NCBI RefSeq assembly: GCF_004923295.1
Contig: NZ_CP039634.1
Span: 1,888,001-1,952,000 of the forward strand
From: Azospirillum sp. TSH100
GTDB taxonomy: Bacteria > Pseudomonadota > Alphaproteobacteria > Azospirillales > Azospirillaceae
Length of the DNA stretch: 64,000 nucleotides
Direction: 5' to 3'
Position numbers and translations under genes: made by a program. The notes under the pieces were generated by a model, which was given only the letters and a program-made list of their open reading frames with translations, was not told where the DNA came from and searched no databases. Of the stretch, positions 38,211-47,785 are shown piece after piece. Position 1 is the first letter of the stretch; the number at the start of each line of letters is the position of its first letter.

Positions 38211-38918
38211 ATGACCTTCTCCGCCCAATCCGCCGTGACGGAACAGAAGCTCCTGAGACAGCGCCTCGACACTGCCTTCGCTGAGGCCGCGCAACCGCTG
38301 TCGCGCGAGGAGGTGACGGACATCGTCCGCAACATCCTGGGCAGCATGGACGGCGACATCTCCGCCACCGACCTGCGCCTGTACAAGGAGGTCGTCGACC
38401 TCGCCAAGTACATCGAGACGGCAAAGCAGGAAATCGCCGCTCTCCAGCCGGCCGAAATCCGCGACGAACACATCCGAACCGCGACGGACGAACTGGATGC
38501 GGTGATCGGCGCGACGGAGAAGGCGACCTTCGCCATCTTCGACGCCTGCGACGCGATTGGCGCCATCGCCGGGCAAACGGACACCGACACCTCGGCGAAG
38601 CTGAACGACCAGATCACGGCGATCTACGAGGCCTGCAACTTCCAGGACATCACCGGCCAGCGCATCAGCAAGGTGGTGCGGACGCTGAAGCATATCGAAT
38701 CGAAAGTGGATATGATCGTTGCCGCCTTTGGCAGCGAGGTTCGCCAGAACCACGCCCCGAGGCTCGCCAAGCTGGCGGCGGAAGATGCGGAAGCTGCCGT
38801 CCATTACGAGCCGATGAGCGCGGAGGAGGCGGACAAGCAGCTTCTGCACGGTCCGCAGCTGCCGGGCAACGCCATGGACCAGGACGAGATCGACCGTCTG
38901 CTGGCCAGCTTCGACTGA
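38211..38918 (+). CDS. cheZ: CheZ-like chemotaxis phosphatase
   Basis: A 235-residue helical protein. The diagnostic helix ACNFQDITGQRISKVVRTLKHIE matches the CheZ active-site region (DFQDLTGQ), where a Gln activates water for CheY-P hydrolysis. The C-terminal peptide DQDEIDRLLASFD resembles the CheY-binding tail. Residues 55-130 can form the long hairpin coiled coil of CheZ dimers. It is the first gene of a four-gene run with MotB-like proteins, 4 bp ahead of the next start. CheZ is scattered in alphaproteobacteria, so the assignment rests on these two motifs. Confidence 0.82.
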   Translation: MTFSAQSAVTEQKLLRQRLDTAFAEAAQPLSREEVTDIVRNILGSMDGDISATDLRLYKEVVDLAKYIETAKQEIAALQPAEIRDEHIRTATDELDAVIGATEKATFAIFDACDAIGAIAGQTDTDTSAKLNDQITAIYEACNFQDITGQRISKVVRTLKHIESKVDMIVAAFGSEVRQNHAPRLAKLAAEDAEAAVHYEPMSAEEADKQLLHGPQLPGNAMDQDEIDRLLASFD

Positions 38919-38922
38919 CGCC

Positions 38923-39804
38923 ATGCTGCCCGGCTCCCCCTTCAACAGGTCCGGCGGCCATGCGGCCCAGGGTGCCGGAGCAGGTGCCGGGACGGCGGCT
39001 GGAATGTCTGGCGGTCCGGGGGCCGGGAGTGCCGGGCTGCCGCTGCTGCTGCGGGCCGGGCGCGCCGGTGGGGCGGACGGGCATGCCAATCCGAACAACG
39101 GCAGCATCCTGCTTCTGCTGTCGCTGTTCCTGCTGCTTCTGGTCTTCTTCATCGTGCTGAACGCCCATTCGGTGCAGACGGTGCAGAAGGTCAAGGCGGT
39201 CGCCGCCTCGCTGGAGCGAACCTTCCCCAGCTTCGTCATTGATCCCCGCCTGCGCGACGGAGCCGAACCGGTGGCCTCGCGCGCAGGGACCGTCTTCGCC
39301 GTGCAGCGGCTGGAGGATGTCGGAACCCTGTTCGCCACCGCGGTTGCGGTATCGAAGGTGGAGGTCGTCGCCCCCGGCCAACTGCTGGAAGTGCGTCTGG
39401 CCGCCGACGACCTCTTCCTTCCCGGCAGCATGACCTTGCGGGCGGATCGCCAGGGGCTGATCGACCGCATCGCAGATGCGCTGCGCCAGTCGCGGCAGGG
39501 CGAGCGGGTGGAACTGGACGCGCTGCTCGGCATCGGCCCGACGGGAACGCCCAGCCAGCCGCCGGGGCCGGTCGCCCGCGCCGGCGTGTTGGCCCGCGCG
39601 CTGGTCGAGGACGGCGCGCCGGCCCGCAACGTCACCGTCGGGATCGAACGCGGCGAGCCCGGCGGGGTCCGGCTGCTGTTCTCGCTGCGCTGGGACGAGG
39701 ATGGTCCGGTGCGGCCGGTGGTGAAGGCGGCACCGGCGAAAGCGCCCGCGGCGAAGACGGCGCCGGCAAGGACGACACCGGCGAGCGGGGAGGTGCGCAA
39801 ATGA
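38923..39804 (+). CDS. MotB-like single-pass protein lacking the channel Asp
   Basis: 293 residues. A Gly/Ala-rich cytosolic lead (1-55) is followed by one membrane helix (ILLLLSLFLLLLVFFIVLNAHS) and a periplasmic part with an OmpA/MotB-like outline (LEVRLAADDLFLPGSMTLRADRQ, LIDRIADALRQSRQG) but degenerate peptidoglycan-binding residues. The helix has the MotB shape, yet the position of the proton-carrying Asp is occupied by NNGS. The tail is Ala/Lys/Pro-rich. It overlaps the next gene by 4 bp (ATGA). Confidence 0.65.
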   Translation: MLPGSPFNRSGGHAAQGAGAGAGTAAGMSGGPGAGSAGLPLLLRAGRAGGADGHANPNNGSILLLLSLFLLLLVFFIVLNAHSVQTVQKVKAVAASLERTFPSFVIDPRLRDGAEPVASRAGTVFAVQRLEDVGTLFATAVAVSKVEVVAPGQLLEVRLAADDLFLPGSMTLRADRQGLIDRIADALRQSRQGERVELDALLGIGPTGTPSQPPGPVARAGVLARALVEDGAPARNVTVGIERGEPGGVRLLFSLRWDEDGPVRPVVKAAPAKAPAAKTAPARTTPASGEVRK

Positions 39805-40556
39805 TCCGCGTCCCCGGAATGTCCAACAGGGCAGGGGCGGCGGCATCGGACGACCGCGGCGGCCATCGCAAGACGTTGTGGCTGATCAGTTTCACCGATC
39901 TGATCTCCTTGATGCTCGCCTTCTTCGTGCTGATGTATTCGATGAGCGAGCCGGAGGCGGAGCGTTGGACCCGTCTGGCGAAGGGCGTGTCGGAGGCGAT
40001 CCCCGCCGCGCGGTCGACCGCCAGCACACCGTCCGATCGCCCGACCGATCCCGGAGCCGCCTTCAACGCCATGGCGGTCGAAGCCAGGGCGGCCATCGAC
40101 CTGCATTATCTGGCGGCATTGCTGGGAAGCCAGCTGCGGTCGAATGCGGAACTGGCGGTGGTCGATGTGCGGCGCGAGGATGACCGGGTCGTCATCCGGC
40201 TGCCCGGCGAGCGGATGTTCGACCCCACCGGCGCCATCTTCACCGAGGAGGGGCGGCGGGTGCTGTTCCTTCTGGGCGCCGTCATCGGCCGCATCGGCAA
40301 CCGCATCGAGCTGGTCGGCCATGCCGAACACGAGGATGCGACCGGCGGCGTCGCCTGGGAACGGGCGCTGACCCGTGCGGTCGCGGTGTCTGCGGCTTTG
40401 CGTGAAACCGGTTATCGCCGCGATCTGGTGGCGCGGGCGGTGATGATGCCGGTGGGTCGGGTGGGAAGCGCCGGCGGCGTGGCGGCGGTTGGTGAACTGG
40501 CCGGCGGCGGGCGCCTGCCTGTCGACATCGTGGTGCGAGAGGAAGGAGCGGATTGA
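39801..40556 (+). CDS. MotB-like protein with channel-type Asp and OmpA-like domain
   Basis: 251 residues. A basic cytosolic lead ends at RKTLWLISFTDLISLMLAFF, followed by VLMYSMSEPEAE; this is the MotB transmembrane signature with the conserved Asp. The periplasmic domain is OmpA-like (VIRLPGERMFDPTGAIF, IELVGHAEHEDATGG, WERALTRAVAVSAAL), although the usual GHTD is GHAE. The final RLPVDIVVRE is the last OmpA strand. No motA is adjacent. It may be a stator-related or motor-anchoring protein rather than the main MotB. Confidence 0.75.
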   Translation: MIRVPGMSNRAGAAASDDRGGHRKTLWLISFTDLISLMLAFFVLMYSMSEPEAERWTRLAKGVSEAIPAARSTASTPSDRPTDPGAAFNAMAVEARAAIDLHYLAALLGSQLRSNAELAVVDVRREDDRVVIRLPGERMFDPTGAIFTEEGRRVLFLLGAVIGRIGNRIELVGHAEHEDATGGVAWERALTRAVAVSAALRETGYRRDLVARAVMMPVGRVGSAGGVAAVGELAGGGRLPVDIVVREEGAD

Positions 40557-40557
40557 G

Positions 40558-43500
40558 GTGACGGACCGGTCGGCCCATCGAAGGAAGCGTTGGCTGCGCG
40601 GCTGTGCCGCCGCGGTGGCGCTGCTTGCCGTGCCGGTCCTGTTGTCGCCCATGGCTGCGGACGCCGCCTCGGTACCGGTGCGCGGTGGTTCCCACAAGGA
40701 TTTCGGCCGGCTGGTCTTCGACTGGCCGGGCAAGGTCGATTTCACCGCAGCGGTCGAGGGCGACCGGCTGGTCATCAGCTTCACCGAGACGATCGACGCC
40801 CCGTTGGACCGGCTGGTTCGGGCGCTGCCCGACTATCTGGCCGCGGGGAGGGTGGAGGCCGATGGCAAGACCGTCTCCTTCGACCTGAAGCGTCCGGTCG
40901 CGCTGAAGAGCTTCCGCAACGGCAACGCCGTCGCCATCGACCTGTCGCCCGCCCCGGCGGGGGGGCCGCCGCAGCAGGCGGCCGCCAAGAGCGAGAGTGC
41001 GACGCCCGCGCCTGTTCCCGCGCCCGCGAAGGCGGAGGCTGTGAAGCCGGTGCCGTCGGCCGGACGGTTGCGTGTAAAGGGAGCGGACCAGCCCGACCAG
41101 AGCCGCCTGACCTTCGATTGGCCGACGCCGGTCGGCTACAAGGTGAGCCGCGACGGTGCGGCAGTGACGGTCGCCTTCGACAAGGGCGGCACCGCCGACC
41201 TGTCGGGCCTGCCGAAGACGCCCCTGCGCAACATCCGGAACATCGAATCCTACCGCCAGCCCGACGGATCGCTGGCGGTGACGCTTGCCGTGCCGCAGGA
41301 CGCCGAGGTGAACGACAGCGCGTCCGGCAAGTCGATGGTGCTGTCCGTCGGGAATCCCGGCTCCCGCGCCGGCCTACCCAAGAGCGAGGGTGCGTCTTCC
41401 CAAAGCGCTCCGGCCGGAAACCAGGGGACCAGCCAGCCGGCACCGGTGAAGGACGCCGTGAAGGAAGGTGGCAAGGACGCGCCCACGGTGGCATCGGCGA
41501 CCTCTGGCCGCTCGGCCGCCTCCACATCTGCCACCCCTCCTGCCACCACCGCCGCGCCGCCGGCCGACGCCAAGACCGCGCCCGCAGCGCCTGCTGATGC
41601 GAAGGCACAACCGGCGGCCGGTCCGAAGGGGCCGATGCTGACCTTCGATACGGGCGGGCCGGCCTCCATCGCGGTCTATCCGCGGGCGGGCCAGCTGTAT
41701 ATCGTCTTCGACCGGCCGATGCCGATCGGCGCCGGCAAGCTCAGCGGAGCGGGGTCGGAACTGATGGGCGCGGTGGAGCCGGTACCGGCGACCGGCGGCA
41801 GCGTCTTCCGCACCAAGATCGGCCCAATGGTGTGGCCGACGGTGGAGCGGCAGGGCACCACATGGCGCATCCTGTCCTCCGCCCGCCCCGCCAACATGGG
41901 CAGTGCCGGTGACCTGCGGGTGGAGCCCGATCCCGATTTCCTGCTCGGCGCCCGGCTGCTGGTGCGGGCGCCCGATGCGGCCAATGTGGTGCAGTTCGCC
42001 GACCCCGATGTCGGCGACCGTATCCAGGTGGTTCCACTGCCCAGTCCCGGGCAAGGCGTGCCCGAACCCCACCGCTACCCGGATCTGGAAGTGATGGCCT
42101 CCTACCAGGGCGTGGTGGTGCGGCCGATCTCCGACAATGTGACGGTGCGGACGATCAAGGAAGGGGTGGAACTGACCACAGCCGGCGGCCTGCACATCTC
42201 GCCGGCCGCCGATGCCGGCAATCCGGCAGTCGCACCGCCTCCCTCTGCCCCGCCGCCTGCCGCGCCGCAGGCGGCTCCGCAGCCGGTTCCGGCACAGCTG
42301 GCCGCGGCGCCAGTTCCGGTTCCGCCGCCCCCCGGCGGCGCGTCGGCGGCTATGGAGCCGCCCAAGGCGCAGCCCGCCCAGATGCAGGGGCGCCGGCTGT
42401 TCAACCTGCCGGCCTGGAAGCGTGGCGACCTCGACCATTTCACCGAGGCGCGGCAGGACCTTCAGCTTGCCGTCGTCAACGCGCCGGATTCGGAGCGGGC
42501 CAAGGCGCAACTCGACCTCGCGCGCTTCTATTTCGCCAATGGCTTCGGACAGGAAACGCTCGGCCTGCTGGACGTGCTGCAACAGAACCAGCCCGATCTG
42601 GAAGGCTGGCCGGAGTTCCGGGCGCTGCGGGGTGCCGCGCGCGTGTTGACCGGCGATCTGGATGGCGGCGAGACCGACCTGTCGATCCCCGCGCTGGCCG
42701 GCAATCCGGAAGCCAACCTCTGGCGCGCCGCCATCGCCGCCGACCGCCGCGACTGGCCCAAGGCGATGGCCGGCTTCAAGGCATCCGGCCAGATCCTGAA
42801 CAGCTATCCCGATCCGATGCTTGGCAAGCTCGGCCTGCGGGCGGCGGAGGCGGCGCTGGAGACGCGCGACACCGCCACCGCCAAGCGGCTGTTCGACCGC
42901 GTGATCGAGCATGGCGGCCCGGACCAGGAGGAGAACCCGCAGACCCAGTATCTGCGCGGCCTGCTTTATGCCCAGACCGGCGAGATCGATCAGGCGCGCC
43001 AGCAGCTGACCGCCGCCTACAACAGCTATGACCGGCTCTACCGCGCCAAGGCCGGGCTGGCGCTGACCAATCTGGAACTGTCGGAAGGCAAGATGTCGCC
43101 GACCGCGGCGGCGGAGCAGCTCGCCGGTCTGACCTTCACCTGGCGCGGCGACGATCTGGAAATGCAGATCCGCTCGCGCATGGGCGAAGTGCTGATCGCC
43201 GGTGGCGAATATGCCAAGGGTTTCAACACGATGAAGGAAACGGCGGCCCTGGTCGCCGATACCCCGCGGGCCGAGGCGATCACCAAGGAGATGTCGCGCA
43301 TCTTCGCCGACCTGTACAAGGACGGGGCGCAGCGACTGCCGACGCTGGACGCCATGCAGCTCTATGACCAGTTCCGTGAACTGACCCCGGTGGGCGAGGC
43401 CGGCGACGAGATCATCAGGCAGTTGGCTGAACGGCTGATTTCCATCGACCTGCTGAACCGCGCTGCCGACCTGCTGCAGCATCAGGTGGAATATCGTCTG

Positions 43501-44103
43501 TCCGGTTTGGACAAGGCGCGGGTCGGAACGCGCTTGGCCTCCGTCCGGCTGCTCGACAACAAGCCGGAAGAGGCGCTGAAGGCGCTGGAGCTGTCGAATG
43601 TCGCCGGTTTGCCGGCCGATCTGGCGGCGGAACGCCGGCTGATGCAGGCCAAGGCGCTGGCCGAATTGAACCGCGGCGACGAGGCTATGCAGCTTCTTGC
43701 CCAGGACGACAGCACCAACGCCAACCTGCTGCGCGTCGACATCGCCTGGAAGGGGCAGAAGTGGGATGCGGCGGCGCTGGCGCTTAACAAGGTGATCGGG
43801 CCACCGCCAGGACCGGGCAAGCCGTTCGATCCCAACATGTCGCAACTTGTGCTGAACCGGGCCGTCGCGCTGGCATTGGCTGGGGACGGCAATGGGCTGA
43901 ACCTGCTTAAGAAGGATTTTGAAGGGTCGATGAAGGGCGGGCCGAACGAGGATGCGTTCCGCATTCTGACCCGCCCCGAACAGGCGATGGGCCTGATCGA
44001 CGTCGGCACGATCCGCTCCCGCGTCGCGGAAGTGGATATGTTCAAAAAGTTTTTGAAGCAGTATCGTGGCGGCAAGCAACCCACCGACAAGCCGACATCA
44101 TAA
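40558..44103 (+). CDS. Giant exported protein: repeated beta domains plus TPR region
   Basis: 1181 residues from a GTG just after the previous stop; AAGGAG lies about ten bases ahead. A signal peptide spans 1-37 (AAAVALLAVPVLLSPMAADA). Three related beta modules begin RLVFDWPGKVDFTAAV (about 50), RLTFDWPTPVGYKVS (about 182) and MLTFDTGGPASIAVYP (about 361), AMIN-like in style. Pro/Ala linkers precede a long TPR/Sel1-like helical part (about 610-1165: LDLARFYFANGFGQETLGLL, GKLGLRAAEAALETRDTAT). I do not recognise a named family. Operon context with CheZ and MotB-like proteins suggests a periplasmic motor or cell-envelope scaffold. Confidence 0.7.
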   Translation: MTDRSAHRRKRWLRGCAAAVALLAVPVLLSPMAADAASVPVRGGSHKDFGRLVFDWPGKVDFTAAVEGDRLVISFTETIDAPLDRLVRALPDYLAAGRVEADGKTVSFDLKRPVALKSFRNGNAVAIDLSPAPAGGPPQQAAAKSESATPAPVPAPAKAEAVKPVPSAGRLRVKGADQPDQSRLTFDWPTPVGYKVSRDGAAVTVAFDKGGTADLSGLPKTPLRNIRNIESYRQPDGSLAVTLAVPQDAEVNDSASGKSMVLSVGNPGSRAGLPKSEGASSQSAPAGNQGTSQPAPVKDAVKEGGKDAPTVASATSGRSAASTSATPPATTAAPPADAKTAPAAPADAKAQPAAGPKGPMLTFDTGGPASIAVYPRAGQLYIVFDRPMPIGAGKLSGAGSELMGAVEPVPATGGSVFRTKIGPMVWPTVERQGTTWRILSSARPANMGSAGDLRVEPDPDFLLGARLLVRAPDAANVVQFADPDVGDRIQVVPLPSPGQGVPEPHRYPDLEVMASYQGVVVRPISDNVTVRTIKEGVELTTAGGLHISPAADAGNPAVAPPPSAPPPAAPQAAPQPVPAQLAAAPVPVPPPPGGASAAMEPPKAQPAQMQGRRLFNLPAWKRGDLDHFTEARQDLQLAVVNAPDSERAKAQLDLARFYFANGFGQETLGLLDVLQQNQPDLEGWPEFRALRGAARVLTGDLDGGETDLSIPALAGNPEANLWRAAIAADRRDWPKAMAGFKASGQILNSYPDPMLGKLGLRAAEAALETRDTATAKRLFDRVIEHGGPDQEENPQTQYLRGLLYAQTGEIDQARQQLTAAYNSYDRLYRAKAGLALTNLELSEGKMSPTAAAEQLAGLTFTWRGDDLEMQIRSRMGEVLIAGGEYAKGFNTMKETAALVADTPRAEAITKEMSRIFADLYKDGAQRLPTLDAMQLYDQFRELTPVGEAGDEIIRQLAERLISIDLLNRAADLLQHQVEYRLSGLDKARVGTRLASVRLLDNKPEEALKALELSNVAGLPADLAAERRLMQAKALAELNRGDEAMQLLAQDDSTNANLLRVDIAWKGQKWDAAALALNKVIGPPPGPGKPFDPNMSQLVLNRAVALALAGDGNGLNLLKKDFEGSMKGGPNEDAFRILTRPEQAMGLIDVGTIRSRVAEVDMFKKFLKQYRGGKQPTDKPTS

Positions 44104-44145
44104 GGCGGCGGGATGCCAGGCAGAGGAGTGCGGCATCCTGCCGCC
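44104..44145. terminator. Long hairpin ending the motility module
   Basis: A 14-bp stem with one G-T pair (GGCGGCGGGATGCC and GGCATCCTGCCGCC) and a 14-base loop, starting right after the stop codon and shared with the convergent fasciclin gene. No T-run. Confidence 0.55.
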
Positions 44146-44171
44146 CGCCTGCCGTAACTTGCCTGGGTCCA

Positions 44172-44717
44172 TTATTTCGGCAGCAGAACCTTGTCGATGA
44201 CGTGCACGACGCCGTTCGACTGCTGGACGTCGGCGATGGTCACACGGGCGGTGTTGCCGGAGGCATCGGCGACCATCACGGCATCGCCGGACTGTGTGAA
44301 GGTCAGCGGCATGCCTTCCACCGTCTTCAGCATCGCCTTGCCGTTGCCCTTCTTGATGTCCGCCACGATGTCCTTGGCGTCCAGCTTTCCGGGAATGACG
44401 TGATAGGTCAGTACCTTGGTCAGCTGGCCCTTGTTCTCCGGCTTCAGCAGGGTGTCGACGGTGCCGGCGGGCAGGGCGGCAAAGGCCTCATTGGTCGGGG
44501 CGAAGACGGTGAAGGGGCCCTTGCCGCTCAGCGTGTCGACCAACCCGGCGGCCTTCACGGCTGCGACGAGCGTGGTGTGGTCCTTCGACTGGGACGCGTT
44601 CTCGACGATGGTCTTGCTGGGGTACATCGGCGCCCCCCCGACCATTTTCTCCATGGCGGCATTGGCGCAACCGGCAAAAAGAAGGGTGGCGATCGCCACG
44701 GTGGCAACCTTCTTCAT
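44172..44717 (-). CDS. Fasciclin (FAS1) domain exported protein
   Basis: 181 residues. The signal peptide MKKVATVAIATLLFAGCANAA includes a possible lipobox (FAGC). One FAS1 domain covers about 40-181: HTTLVAAVKAAGLVDTLSG, FTVFAPTNEAFAALPAGTVD (H1 box) and NGVVHVIDKVLLPK (H2 box). Such proteins mediate adhesion or matrix contacts, and many bacterial ones have no defined role. A GAGGGA sequence precedes the ATG; in-frame upstream codons are shadow. Confidence 0.9.
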   Translation of the reverse strand: MKKVATVAIATLLFAGCANAAMEKMVGGAPMYPSKTIVENASQSKDHTTLVAAVKAAGLVDTLSGKGPFTVFAPTNEAFAALPAGTVDTLLKPENKGQLTKVLTYHVIPGKLDAKDIVADIKKGNGKAMLKTVEGMPLTFTQSGDAVMVADASGNTARVTIADVQQSNGVVHVIDKVLLPK

Positions 44718-44879
44718 AGCATTCCCTCTTGTCGGTGAAGGTCCGCTTTCCGCGGACACATCACCGTTACGGAGGAGCCATTCGCTCGGATCACCGCCGT
44801 TTCTATGCGGCACAGCGATTTTTACCCGCGTGAAAGAGGTAATACTTTGGTGGTGCCGTGAGGCGCTTCCCAAAGTTTC

Positions 44880-46778
44880 CTACAGCTGTACCTGTGTGCC
44901 GAGCTCCACCACGCGGTTTGGCGGCAGCTTGAAGAAATCGGTGGCGCTGACCGATGTGCGCGACATCACGACGAACAACTTTTCCCGCCACAGCGCCATC
45001 TGGGAGTTCATCTGCGGGATCAGCGTCTCGCGGCCCAGGAAGAAGGAGGTCGCCATCACATCGAATTCCAGGCCGAAGGCCTTGCACAGGCGCAGCGCCT
45101 TGGGGATGTTCGGCTCCTGCGAGAAGCCGTAGCGCACGGTGATGCGGTAGAAGCCGTCGGCCAGCCCCTCCACCAGCACGCGGTCCTTTGCCGGGACGCG
45201 TGGCACATCGTCCACCACCACGGTGACAAAGACGACGCGCTCATGCAGGACCTGATTGTGCTTCAGATTGTGCAGAAGGGCGATCGGCACGGTGTTGGAA
45301 CTGGAGGTCATGAAGACCGCGGTTCCCTTCACGCGATGGATCTCGCCCTTTTTTGCCTGCCGCTGGATGAAGGCGTCGAGCGGCAGCGATTCCTCGGCCA
45401 GCCGCTTGGTGAGCACGGCCCGGCCGCGGCGCCAGGTGGACATCAGGCCCAGCGTGACGCAGGCGATCACCAGCGGCACCCAGCCGCCATGGGGGATCTT
45501 CACCGCATTGGCGGCGAAGAAGGAAATCTCCACAGTCAGGAAGGACGCGCCGATGGCGACGCAGAGCGGCAGGCTCCAGTTCCAGCGGCGGCGGGCGACC
45601 ACCATGAACAGGGTGGTGGTGATGATCATGTCGCCGGTCACTGCGATGCCATAGGCGGCGGCGAGACGGCTGGACGATTGGAACACCAGAACGAGGCCGA
45701 GCACCGCGGCCAGCAGGCCCCAGTTGGCGCGGGGGATGTAGATCTGCCCCTCCTCCTCGCTGGAGGTGTGGCGGATGTCGAGGCGCGGGCAGAGACCGAG
45801 CTGCACCGCCTGTCGGGTCAGCGAAAAGACGCCGGAGATCACCGCCTGGCTGGCGATGACGGCGGCGGCCGTGGACAGGCCGATCAGCGGATAGAGCGCC
45901 CAATCCGGAGCCAGCAGGTAGAAGGGGCTGCGCACCGCCGTCGGGTCGTTCAGCAGAAGCGCGCATTGGCCCAGGTAATTCAGCAGCAGTGCCGGCAACA
46001 CCACGGCCAGCCAAGCCACCTGGATGGGGCGGCGGCCGAAATGGCCCATGTCGGCATAGAGCGCCTCGCCACCGGTCACCGCAAGCACCACCGCGCCCAG
46101 AACCAGGAAACCGGCGACGCCATGGTTCGCGAAGAAGGAAATGGCATAGAACGGGTTGAAGGCGACCAGCACGCTCGGCTGCTGGATCACTTCCAGCAGC
46201 CCCAGGACGCCGAGCGTGGTGAACCAGGCCAGCATGATCGGACCGAACAGTGCGCCGACGCGCGAGGTGCCGTGGCTCTGGATGGCGAACAGGGCGATCA
46301 CGATGGCGACGGTCAACGGCACCACCGCCGATTCCAGCGCCGGTTCCGCCACGCCCAGGCCTTCGACCGCCGACAGCACCGACATCGCCGGGGTGATCAT
46401 GCCGTCGCCGTAGAACAGTGCCGCGCCGAACAGGCCCAGCGCCGTCAGCACGGTCAGCCGGCCCGATGCGTCGGGCCGCGTCTTCGATGCCAGCGCCAGC
46501 AGGGAGAGGATGCCGCCCTCGCCCTTGTTGTCTGCCCGCATGACGAAGCCCACATATTTGACGGTGACGACCATCACCAGCGACCAGAACACGAGGGACA
46601 TGATGCCCAGCACGTTGTCATGGGTCAGCGGCAGCCCATGTTCGCCGCCGAAGCATTCGCGCAGCGTGTAGAGGGGGCTGGTGCCGATGTCGCCAAAGAC
46701 GACGCCCAGGGCGCCGAGGGTCAGCGTCGCGAGCTTGCCGGTATCGGGCTGCGCGGCCTTCAAAGCGGTATCAGTCAT
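44880..46778 (-). CDS. kup: KUP-family potassium uptake transporter
   Basis: A 632-residue K+/H+ symporter with about twelve membrane helices in the first 430 residues. Signatures: LGALGVVFGDIGTSPLYTLR, VKYVGFVMRADNKGEGGILS and DGMITPAMSVLSAVEG. A cytosolic C-terminal domain ends in PPNRVVELGTQVQL, the family terminus. I used the Met of MTDTALKAAQ; an earlier Met adds 34 residues without KUP character. Single gene with a 218-bp upstream gap. Confidence 0.95.
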   Translation of the reverse strand: MTDTALKAAQPDTGKLATLTLGALGVVFGDIGTSPLYTLRECFGGEHGLPLTHDNVLGIMSLVFWSLVMVVTVKYVGFVMRADNKGEGGILSLLALASKTRPDASGRLTVLTALGLFGAALFYGDGMITPAMSVLSAVEGLGVAEPALESAVVPLTVAIVIALFAIQSHGTSRVGALFGPIMLAWFTTLGVLGLLEVIQQPSVLVAFNPFYAISFFANHGVAGFLVLGAVVLAVTGGEALYADMGHFGRRPIQVAWLAVVLPALLLNYLGQCALLLNDPTAVRSPFYLLAPDWALYPLIGLSTAAAVIASQAVISGVFSLTRQAVQLGLCPRLDIRHTSSEEEGQIYIPRANWGLLAAVLGLVLVFQSSSRLAAAYGIAVTGDMIITTTLFMVVARRRWNWSLPLCVAIGASFLTVEISFFAANAVKIPHGGWVPLVIACVTLGLMSTWRRGRAVLTKRLAEESLPLDAFIQRQAKKGEIHRVKGTAVFMTSSSNTVPIALLHNLKHNQVLHERVVFVTVVVDDVPRVPAKDRVLVEGLADGFYRITVRYGFSQEPNIPKALRLCKAFGLEFDVMATSFFLGRETLIPQMNSQMALWREKLFVVMSRTSVSATDFFKLPPNRVVELGTQVQL

Positions 46779-46996
46779 GCAGTGATTGCGGTCCGAAGTT
46801 GGTCCGTCGTGCGAAACGCGCCGTTCGATGTTGCCCGTTGGGCCGCGATGTCCCGGGCTGCTCATCCCGTCGACGCGCATCGCCTTTCCTCATACGCGCT
46901 TACGGCGCCCAACGCCAGCGTGGGCTTTCGCCCCTTCCCGCCAGCCCGGGGGATGCGACGAAGTGCGCAGGTCTTTTCCCGCCCGGCGTGTGGCCT

Positions 46997-47785
46997 TCAG
47001 AGCGTTCCGAAGCTGCGGGCCAGCGACCCGGCGATCAGATACCAGCCGTCGACCAGCACGAAGAAGATGATCTTGAACGGGATGGCCACCATGGTCGGCG
47101 GCAGCATCATCATGCCCATCGACATCAGGATCGACGACACCACCATGTCGATGATCAAGAAGGGCAGGAACAGCAGGAAGCCGATCTCGAACCCCCGCTT
47201 GATCTCCGAGATCATGAAGGCCGGGACCAGCACGTGCAGCGGCATGTCGTTGGCTTCCGGCACCGACTGGATGCGTGCCATGTCCATGAACAGGCGCAGA
47301 TCCTTCTCGGCGGTGTGGTGCAGCATGAAATCACGCAGCGGTGCCACCGTGCGACGGAACGCCTCCATCTCGTCGATTTCCTGATTCATCAACGGCTGGA
47401 TGCCCTGGGTATAGCTGCGCTCGAACACCGGGGCCATGACGAAGAAGGTCAGGAACAGCGCCAGCGACATCATCACCGTGGTCGGCGGCACCTGCTGCAC
47501 GCCCAGCGCGTTGCGCAGGAAGGACAGCACGATGACGATGCGGGTGAAGGCGGTCATCATGATCAGGATCGACGGCGCCAGCGACAGCACCGTGATCAGT
47601 CCGATGGTCTGGACGATGCGGCCGGTGGCGGTGCCGCCGGCATCGCCCAGGTCGAAGGTCAGGCTCTGCGCCAGCGCCGGTCCGGCGCTGAGGCCCAATG
47701 CCAGGCCGACGGCGAGCGCCAGTGCCAAGCCGGCGGCGGCCGGCTTCCAGCAGGATTCGAGACGGCGGAGGATTGCCCGCGTCAT
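46997..47785 (-). CDS. fliP: Flagellar export gate protein FliP
   Basis: A 262-residue core component of the flagellar type III export gate. A signal peptide (KPAAAGLALALAVGLALG...ALA) is typical of FliP. Signatures: TVLSLAPSILIMMTAFTRIV, RNALGVQQVPP, LVPAFMISEIKRGFEIGFL and SMGMMMLPP. It overlaps the fliO stop by 4 bp and is the last gene of the minus-strand flagellar cluster. Confidence 0.96.
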   Translation of the reverse strand: MTRAILRRLESCWKPAAAGLALALAVGLALGLSAGPALAQSLTFDLGDAGGTATGRIVQTIGLITVLSLAPSILIMMTAFTRIVIVLSFLRNALGVQQVPPTTVMMSLALFLTFFVMAPVFERSYTQGIQPLMNQEIDEMEAFRRTVAPLRDFMLHHTAEKDLRLFMDMARIQSVPEANDMPLHVLVPAFMISEIKRGFEIGFLLFLPFLIIDMVVSSILMSMGMMMLPPTMVAIPFKIIFFVLVDGWYLIAGSLARSFGTL

